Assembly (NCBI RefSeq): GCF_963678635.1
Contig: NC_087062.1
Span: forward strand, 16,417,789-16,481,788
Length of the DNA stretch: 64,000 nucleotides
Source: Symsagittifera roscoffensis
Lineage: Eukaryota > Xenacoelomorpha > Acoela > Convolutidae
Reading direction: 5' to 3'
Shown: positions 56,800-64,000 of the stretch, in pieces
How the letters are laid out: each line of letters opens with the position of its first letter
Numbering within the stretch: the first letter of the stretch is position 1
Translations under genes and position numbers: made by a program
Notes under the pieces: model-generated
Seen by the model: only the letters and a program-made list of their open reading frames with translations
Databases searched by the model: none
Told to the model about the DNA's origin: nothing

Positions 56800-57355
56800 C
56801 CTCCGAGCGGCAGAATTTTTATTTTGAAAAAACCACGTTTTATTCTTACTGGGTATGTTAACCGGGTCAGTCAACCGTGTTTTAAGCAAGCTAGACCGCA
56901 ATTGGAGGCTTTACCGCGGTGAAAACCCTTGTTTTTGTAACTTTTGGGGAACCCTCCGAAGCAACCCTCCGGAGTCAGTTAAGCCCCTTAACAACCCTCC
57001 TTACTAGAATTTTTTCACGGAGCCCTTCGAGATAGTTCAAATAACCCCTCAGAGTAAATGTAGCACGTTTTGACTCAATTAAACACTTGCTGGAGACCCT
57101 TTTGAAGCGAAACTTGAAAGTTCGGAAATTTGATGGAACCCTCCGAAGTAACCCTCCGGAGCGTATTAAGCCGCTTATTGAACCTCCTTAGTGAATTTAG
57201 GGGGACCCTCCGAAGCATTTTAGGTGTTTAAGGTACCCCCGAGGTAATCCTCCGGAGTAAGCTAAGTGTTTTAAGAACCCTCCGAAGTAACCCTCCGAAG
57301 TGACTTAAGCCCCTTCACAACCCTCCTTAGTGAAAATTTGGAGGGATCCTCCGGG
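56800..57355. repeat. Minisatellite of ACCCTCCGAAGTAACCCTCC type
   Basis: The word (g)aaccctccgaagtaaccctccggag, followed by -ttaagcc-ctt-acaaccctccttagtgaa, recurs with variation at about 56950, 57142, 57190, 57250 and 57280. The ccctccgga/tccggaggg words are self-complementary. Confidence 0.75.
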
Positions 57356-57511
57356 ATAATTTAAACATCTTGAAAATCCCTTTAAGGTTGAAACAGAAGG
57401 TCGAGTAGAAGGTCGATTTATGAATCAAATAGCTCAGTTGAGCCGGAGATTTGCGATCAACTTTGGATTCTAAATCGGGTTCATCAGAAATACCTGGGCA
57501 GAAAGCTTGGG

Positions 57512-57790
57512 CAATCCGGGAACACATAAAAGAAGATCTCGGTGAGTGAGTGTATCAGACAAGACACACTCACTGGAGAAGAGAAAGTTGTTGCCTACTC
57601 TCGTGCACTTGGAACTGGGAGAGCTTTTGCTTGAACTCTAAATATTTTCGATCAGAGGTTGCCATGAGCTACTTATTAGGACAGCTCGGGCAGTCGTAGG
57701 GCACATAAAAGAACACCTCTGTGAGTCTATTGAGCAAGACACGTTCACTTGAGAAGACAGTGTCCTGGGCTTCGTTCGTTTGGAGTGTTC
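57512..57790. repeat. Direct repeat, two units about 175 bp apart
   Basis: g-acacataaaagaa-a-ctc-gtgagt...caagacac-ttcact-gagaaga occurs at about 57521-57585 and 57698-57755. cacataaaaga could be a TATA-like promoter word, present twice. Confidence 0.65.
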
Positions 57791-58255
57791 CAATTGAGGG
57801 AAGTCTTTTTTTTAGATTAAGTTTTATTATCTGTTATTGAAACCATCATTGCTATTTTTTAAAAAAAATAGCTTTATTTTAACTGAGGCAGTGATTTCAG
57901 ACATCTATGGTGGTAAAGTGATACTGAAGCGATAGATCGCTTTCACCTATAGCGTTTGTTGCTATTTTATTGTCAATTGTGTTTTGTGTGTTGGTTATAA
58001 CATCTTGTGAGTTTTTTGTGATACTATTATACTAAGTATTTGAGTGGATACAGTAGTAACTCAACACTGGGCAGACCCTGTATTCAACTTTAACCGAGTC
58101 ACTAATAGCACCTCTAAGAGAATTAAAAGAATACTTTAGATATTGTAGAAATTGAACAAGAATGCTTAAGCAAGTTTTCTGAACTTTTTTTTTGAGATTT
58201 GTGCATCAGAAGTTACAATTGTTCTCAAATATAAGAATCTCACTAATCTCGAAAC

Positions 58256-60613
58256 ATGCAGCGGAAAAACTCGTTAGGAGAAACGACTAAGGTTCTCAGG
58301 CTGAGCGTTGGGAGCACGCGGAGGTTTAAGTCGCGGCGTAGCCAATCTTCGACTAGCAGCATCTCCGACATTTTTGATTGCGGAGCAACGAGTGAGAGTC
58401 ATAGTGAGCTTTCAGTGAGCGGAATGAAAGTAATAAGTGAGAAGAATCTAGTTGGTGATCAAGTGTGAAACGCTTAGACCGGGGCGGCGAACGTGACACC
58501 AACTGATCCCTTCGAGGAAGGGGAGCAAATTCCACTCCGACCCGACCGCCACCATCATGAGGGCCTGGAAGAGCCCGGCGACAACTTTGAACATGAAGGG
58601 ATCGAGAAACCCCACAGGACCGCGGAGCGTTCCGATGCCAATGCAGGAGAGGAACTGTTGTTCAAAGGGACTTCCAAATTGGAGACCAAGAGCAATAGTC
58701 GGAAAAAGGAACAATCTTCTCTAGACAAGCAGGGCAAAAATGCGTTGATGTCGAGCATAAGTCCCAGTATAGAGCAACAAAGTTCAAAAGCAAGAAAAAG
58801 TTTCAAGACATTGTACGATAAACACATGAAGTCTCTCCGAACTGATGGATTGCTTTCTGGATTTTTTGACCATCCGGGACGCATGCACTCGGACACGGAC
58901 TTCACACCTAGCCCGAGACAGGAGAAGAGTAAGAAAGCGATGTCTAATTTGACAGGCTGATGATGTCGATAGGCACACAGAAGGTTGGTGCATCATCGAG
59001 CACCAGGCTGCAACCTCAATTGACGTCATCGTCTCTAGGTCTTACCCCAGTGTTGGGAACGGCCAGTGATGTGAGCGGCATATTTGCCAGCGTAATAACA
59101 GGCTTAAAAGAAATGAGACAGTATATGATGGAAAAGATCGACCGAGTGGAAAAAAGTGCTGAAAAGGGCCGTCAAAAAATAAGACATGAGCTGGCAGGCG
59201 CAAAATTCCAAGCCAGAAGCAATCAGGCCCAGTTGCGATCAGTGCCTTGCGGAGAGCTTGGCTCTAGCAACCAAAGATTCAGCAGTAAGAAACAGTAGGT
59301 TGATAAAAGAGATCGAGCGATTATTGAACGATCAAGACAACACCTATGCCCATACGATGACTAGCTTAGAGAAGAGATTAGATGCCAAGGCTGACCTTAA
59401 GAGGCGCAAGCTGGATGAAATCTTGAGAGGCAGCAACCGATAGAATCGTTCCGGTCCAATGGAGGACTCGTGTCGGGTGACTGACGGATCCGGAACCCAC
59501 AGTTATGCGGAGGCTCCACCGAGATCAAGAACGAGTTTTGAGCCTAACCATAGGGAGAGACCTAGGGCAGCCCCGTCGAGGGCAGGATGGACGAATCCAA
59601 TCTCGCCAGAAGCGGATACCACATCGGGGGCACGTTTGCCCACAGGACCGCATGTCAGATCAGTACCAGATTTGACCAACGTCTCGCATGACACTACCTT
59701 GTACGCTTCAAAGTTTGAGCCATTAAACAGTTCTTTTGAGATTTTTTTTAAAACTAAACTCTCGAAGTCTGAGAGAGTAGAGAGGTCACGAAGGACACTC
59801 AAGAAACCGAAGTCGTTTCAGCACGAGCTAGATGGCTGTGTTGATACCTGGATAGAGCTGATGAAGTTGCAGTTTGAGGAAGAGAACCTCTCCAAGAAAC
59901 AGGAATGTAGCTCAACGACGAGCAACTTAGAGGGCACGGCCCTGAGATGTGTGATGGCGAAAAGGACAAATGAATCTTCAAAATCTTGCTGAATTGTCTC
60001 GGTTCGGGTATACAGGGGCACCAGGCCATGGTGAAGTTTGGAAAGAGGTGTCAAAGAGATGATGAGTCCGTCGAAAAGTTTCTGGATGACCTCGAGCTGC
60101 TCAGAAGGAGAAGTAATCCCGAAGTTCACGGATGGAGTAAAGAGTAATAAACAAAAAACTATGCTGGCCACACACTTTACCTAGTCAGCGGACTCTGTGC
60201 CGACAATTGATGATTGGCGCATGAAATCACCTGAATATCTGCTCATAAAACCAAGTGCTCAAAATCGCTACACTAACTACGGCAACTACGGCAACTACAG
60301 CGGACCGAACACCGTCACAAGTTCAGGTTGGTACAAACATCGCGACGACATGGCCAAAAGGAGGTCATGCGCTAACTGTGGTTCGCTGGACCATCACGTG
60401 TCAAGTTGCTCCATTTATAAACAAAACATGGAAGCGATTGGTTTCTTTCTTGACAAAAAAGATGCAACCGACGAGGACCACGAAAAATATGTGAGAGAGC
60501 TCATTATAAAGTATGGACCGAGATGCTTCTTTTGCAATCTGGAAGGAAATTTAAACTCGGACTGCACTCAGTTCTGGGAAGCAGTGGCAGACGCGAAGCA
60601 TCCCCGCCATTAA
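58256..60613 (+). pseudogene. Ty3/Gypsy gag region, broken into about six frames
   Basis: Open pieces at 58256-58468, 58493-58960, 58960-59298, 59186-59443, 59459-59992 and 60197-60613 follow each other in different frames. The piece at 59459 contains a retrotransposon gag core (SFQHELDGCVDTWIELMKLQ). The last one contains a CCHC zinc knuckle, CANCGSLDHHVSSC, and a second one, CFFCNLEGNLNSDC, whose His is replaced by Asn. The N-terminal part is Ser/Glu/Lys-rich with a coiled-coil-like segment near 59100-59440. At least four frameshifts or stops separate the pieces, so no intact Gag can be made. Confidence 0.7.
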
Positions 60614-61042
60614 GAGGCGCTTTCAGGAGTCAAGGTTAGTCGAGCACGCCTAATGAACAAAGCTGAGTCGCGGAAGAAAGAAGTGACACAAGTCACGTTC
60701 ACGACTAAAAAAACGAAGACCTTGCCTAATGACGCGACTGCCTCAAGCCTGGAGGCTGAGTCAGCTAGTGCGCTCAAAGTGGATCATAGCCTAGCGCTCG
60801 GACTGCACTACAAAATGTTCAGCAAGAGTTGGCCACGAAAGAAGTCGCACAATGGGTGAGGTCTGAAATAGAAAACACAGAGCTGTGAGAGAAACTTGGC
60901 ATACTAGAGAAGACAACGAAAGAAGAGGACAACCAGGAACCCAAGAAACGGGTCTGAAGTTGAACGTCATCTCAGGGAAGGCCTTCGGCTTGACAAGAGA
61001 GGGGACAAAAATAATGTCAATAATATCGCAGGTCATCAGGTA

Positions 61043-61770
61043 GTGAAGAACCTGCGTGAACCCTCTGAGAGCACGCTAGTACACCTGGACATCTCTGCAG
61101 ACTACTTGAGAGATAAAGAACCCAACTTGGATTCTAGGTCCGTTAGAGCTTTACTCACAACAGGTGGGCCGAGACTAATGACAGTAGATGGACATTATCT
61201 AGAAGTCTATGGCCCATACCCGATCCTGAAGAAGGGCTTAAATTTTTACACGAAAGCTTACGTGACCAATCTAAATGACCAAGTAGGCCGGATCTACATC
61301 GGTCGAGAAGAGCTTAAGGTACGACGAATTGGACACAATGCCATGCTGGAGCAGGATGCGGTCCACATAGGCTGTCAAGCCCATCTGGCAGCACACATAT
61401 TGGATGTGCGAGGCAGACAACTCTCCGTGAAAGGACTGCTTGACACCGGATCGGCGGTTAGTAACATGTCCATAAGCACCTGGACTGACATGGATTTGGT
61501 TAGGTCGGATCTGATACCGACTAATATCAGACTGCCAGCGACCAATCAGCGCGCAATCTCTGTGGCTGGGAGAACTACCATCATCTAGCTGCAGCTAGGA
61601 GGAAGGAATCTCTGGATGAGTTTTCTGGTCGTCGATAACCTTGACGAATACGACCAGTTCATCCTAGAACGAGACCTCGTGTGCAATTTCGACGTTACAA
61701 TCGACCTCAACGATGAGTTGATACGGATCAAGGATCCAAAGAGAAAGTCTGAAAAAAAACCCTGATTAAC
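61043..61770 (+). pseudogene. Ty3/Gypsy aspartic protease region
   Basis: The open frame 61043-61588 ends with GLLDTGSAVSNMSISTW, the DTG(S) active site of a retroviral-type aspartic protease. A TAG at 61586-61588 stops it; after the stop the same frame continues with the usual following strands (LQLGGRNLW, FLVVDNLDEYDQFILERD) to a stop near 61763. The catalytic triplet is intact, but the domain is cut by the stop. Confidence 0.7.
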
Positions 61771-62460
61771 CAAGGAAAGGTGCCAATTTTCTTATATCGC
61801 AAGATTAGGTTAAACCGAAATCGAGCTGTAATAGCGACGTTTAGGATGAGGAATTAGAATGAGCTTAGTAACAAAAGACAGGTGTGTCTGGTCCCCAACC
61901 CAAACAGTAAGAGCTCAGCAATTTTAGAAAGAAGCTTCTCATTCACTCAGAACGTATTGTGAGTGAGTGTGCTGTTGAACACACAGGTATTAACAATGAC
62001 GATGCAACGAGGAAAGAAGCTTGGCTATGCGTTGCCTCTAGACACAAACTATCAGAGTTTGGAGAACCTAAAAAAACTTAAAGTAACGGAGTGTCCATTA
62101 TATGCTAACCAAGTATACTGCAAAGTATATATGTGTACTGAAAAGAATAATTGAAATGAAGTCGCTTAAGAAAGTTTTGCATGAAATCAGAGACAGACGA
62201 TGGGCTTTCCAGTTGCTCGACTTTCCCTGAGAGACCAATAGACATATAACTAGCAGCAAAGAAACCAGTCCTACCTTAGATAGAACACCTAAAAGGCAAA
62301 ATATTGGATAAGGAACCGGTTTTTCTCTCTTAGAGCAGTGTTGAGTCGGAACGCGGAGGTTTTTTCGAAGCATAAAGCGGACATAAATTGCTGAAATTTT
62401 GTAGAACATGAAACAGAGATAGAAGAGGGTTCGATACCTCACAGATAGAGAGCTAGAAGA
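61771..62460 (+). pseudogene. Ty3/Gypsy spacer between protease and RT, degraded
   Basis: Short open pieces (e.g. 61963-62154) remain, with many stops. No catalytic motif is expected or seen here. Confidence 0.45.
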
Positions 62461-62960
62461 ATGACCCCACACAAGTCGGACAAGTCGAAAGCATGCAGGA
62501 AACAGATTGCGATGTTAATGGAATACGACATGATTGAATCGTCGAAGTCCCCGTGGGCTTGCGGCGTGTTCATCGCAAGAAAAGGGGGAACTTAGGTTTT
62601 GTTGTGGTTTCCGTTACTTGAACCCGGTAACAATAAGGGACGAATACCCAATTCCCCGCATCGATGACAGTCTCTCCATGTTGGGAGACGCAAAATTCTT
62701 CACGAAGTTGGACGTTCCCTCAGAAAACAGGATCGAGAGAAAACGGGCTTTGTGTGTGAGCTGAAACTGTTCCAGTAGAAAAGGATGCCGTATGGACTAT
62801 GCAATGCGACGGCTAAATTTCATCAATTAATGGCCCAGGCACTCACGATTGTGACTAAAAAATTTGGGAACCTCATAATGTGTTACGTTAATAAGGTATT
62901 GATCGCAACGCCAACCCTGGAGGAACATAAAGAGAGACTGGACGAAGTCTCTATTGGATG
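62461..62960 (+). pseudogene. Ty3/Gypsy reverse transcriptase, catalytic site lost
   Basis: Recognisable RT blocks in several frames: a YDMIESSKSPWACGV start, LRFCCGFRYLNPVTI, YPIPRIDDSLSMLGDAKFFT, then KRMPYGLCNATAKFHQLMAQ. Between KLD and the KTGF-type block about 14 residues, normally including SAFWQ, are missing. The active-site box reads CYVNKVLIATPT instead of the usual YVDD, so both catalytic Asp residues are replaced. Frame changes occur near 62580 and 62700-62770. It is not active. Confidence 0.75.
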
Positions 62961-63506
62961 AAACAGGCTGACCTTAAATGTAAACGTTCCAAGTGCGAAA
63001 TCCTGAAAGAAAAGTATCTGGGTCGTCTTGTAGATAAACACGGATTCAAACCAGATTCTGAAGCGGTTGAAGCAGTACTGACATGGAAGGCACCAAAGAC
63101 CGACATGCAATTGAGGAGCTTTCTCGGATTCGCTAATAAATACCGAGAGTTTATCAAAGGGTATGCTGATAAGATATACCCTATGCAGCAATTGATGCGA
63201 ATTGAGGTTAAGAAATTCAGCTGGACTGACGAGGCTCAAGTCTTTTTTGATAACGTCAAGCGCGAACTTTGCGAGGCTCCGGTCCTCGGTAAGCCGACAG
63301 AGAAAGGGATGTTTGTGCAAGACACACACGCATCAGTAGTTGCGATATCGGGCATACTTCCCCAGGAACAAGAGTGGAACGGAAAGACCGTTCTCCGACC
63401 AACAGCCTATGGGAGTAAAGTCCTAAGCGACACTGAAATGAAATACGGTGCACCAAAATTGGAGATGATCGCAGTGATTACTTTTGTTGAAAAGTACCTA
63501 GCCTAA
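62958..63506 (+). pseudogene. Ty3/Gypsy RT thumb and RNase H
   Basis: A 182-codon open frame: thumb and connection region (LKCKRSKCEILKEKYLGRLV, AVLTWKAPKTDMQLRSFLGF, YREFIKGYADKIYPMQQLMR), then RNase H (KGMFVQDTHASVVAISGIL, YGSKVLSDTEMKYGAPKLEM). In the family the first RNase H catalytic Asp lies in a TDAS motif; here it reads THAS. The frame ends in a TAA at 63504-63506, while related sequence continues after it. Confidence 0.75.
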
Positions 63507-64000
63507 TTAGGGAGTGCTTCATTCAATTTGCGCGTAGACAATCGAGCTTTTGCCTGGCTAAAGACTTATTCGACGGAGCAAAGCTATATCGGTCGCAAGA
63601 TCGTGCGTCTGGATGGATCACCAAACTGAGCACCAAACACGTGACAAGCACCAGAAGGCCGACAGCCTCGGCAAGAAGACGGAGTTCTATGAGCGATTAG
63701 AAGAGAAGCAAGCCAACCAGGCAGAAATTAGGGATGGTTTTTGCTTTCTAGAAAAGATGACACTGGAAAATCAGCTGGTTTTTCTTTTCCTATGACAAGC
63801 TGCCACTCACCAGATGGCTTGATAAGTCTGGGCATCCCATACAGGACACCCCGAACTTCCTATGGAAGCGGCTGTTGAGAGAAAATTGTTGGCAAAGGGT
63901 GATCCGGTTCCATTGGATTTGCAAGATCGTTCAAATCTGGTGCAGCAAGAACTTACCAGGTTAGGCATCAACAGCATAGCCCTGTTAAATAAGACGGTGA
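63507..64000 (+). pseudogene. Ty3/Gypsy RNase H end and start of the integrase side, cut by the window
   Basis: It continues the element in broken frames: LRVDNRAFAWLKTYSTEQSY-like text near 63530-63590, DKHQKADSLGKKTEFYERLE at 63630-63700, and LPLTRWLDKSGHP near 63800. No integrase zinc finger or catalytic block is reached before the window ends. Confidence 0.6.

Larger units (their letters stand above)
54505..58255 (+). repeat. 5' region (probable LTR and leader) of the Ty3/Gypsy element
   Basis: From about 54505 the base composition shifts away from copy B and no long frame occurs until the gag region at 58256. I could not place the LTR edges. The stretch contains a tRNA-like segment, a ccctccga minisatellite and a duplicated 70-bp block (separate entries). 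The whole piece may include other sequence between copy B and the Gypsy element. Confidence 0.4.

Noticed and set aside
1-64000. CRISPR arrays, bacterial operons, rRNA genes
   Set aside because: No regularly spaced identical repeats, no ribosome-binding-site-led gene clusters and no rRNA-like sequence; the window is eukaryotic.

Overview
The window is nuclear DNA of an invertebrate animal. It is AT-rich and has spliceosomal introns of very uneven size (43-84 bp in two genes, 0.5-2 kb in others). It holds animal-type proteins (LIM, DEG/ENaC, serine palmitoyltransferase small subunit) and a large load of decayed retroelements and small foldback transposons. Introns near 45 bp would suit a tunicate such as a larvacean, but nothing here proves the taxon. 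A 200-base assembly gap lies at 25637-25836.

Layout. 1-4377: 3' part of a retroelement-like copy (A, plus strand) with the end of an env-like glycoprotein, two ORFs of unknown function and an LTR-like tail. 5-17 kb: genic stretch on the plus strand with a four-exon secreted cysteine-rich (TSP1-like) gene at 6215-7466, three spliced exons ending an NTR-like gene at 14270-16984, and several isolated candidate exons. 20156-24765, minus strand: complete three-exon gene for a 549-residue LIM protein with a repetitive tail. 26-31.6 kb: a small three-exon gene, its decayed tandem copy, and a recent 1.8 kb tandem duplication containing foldback transposons. 32573-35155: single-exon DEG/ENaC channel carrying LDLa and CUB domains. 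35.6-43.5 kb: hAT-like and foldback MITEs around a BEL/Pao retrotransposon fossil (about 37.2-42.3 kb). 44945-45756: two-exon gene for the small subunit of serine palmitoyltransferase. 46455-about 54500: second copy (B) of the env-bearing element, on the minus strand. About 54500-64000: Ty3/Gypsy element on the plus strand with a repetitive leader, gag, protease, RT and RNase H, all broken by stops and cut by the window edge.

The host genes do not form an operon and share no obvious pathway: one is sphingolipid synthesis, one a sodium-channel-family receptor, one probably cytoskeletal, two probably secreted. The most unusual items are the env-bearing element family with two unrecognised ORFs 3' of env and a strongly G-poor coding strand, the DEG/ENaC channel with LDLa and CUB insertions, the small duplicated gene of unknown family, and the duplication whose breakpoints coincide with a foldback MITE end. 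Exon joins were worked out by hand from splice signals and reading phase.
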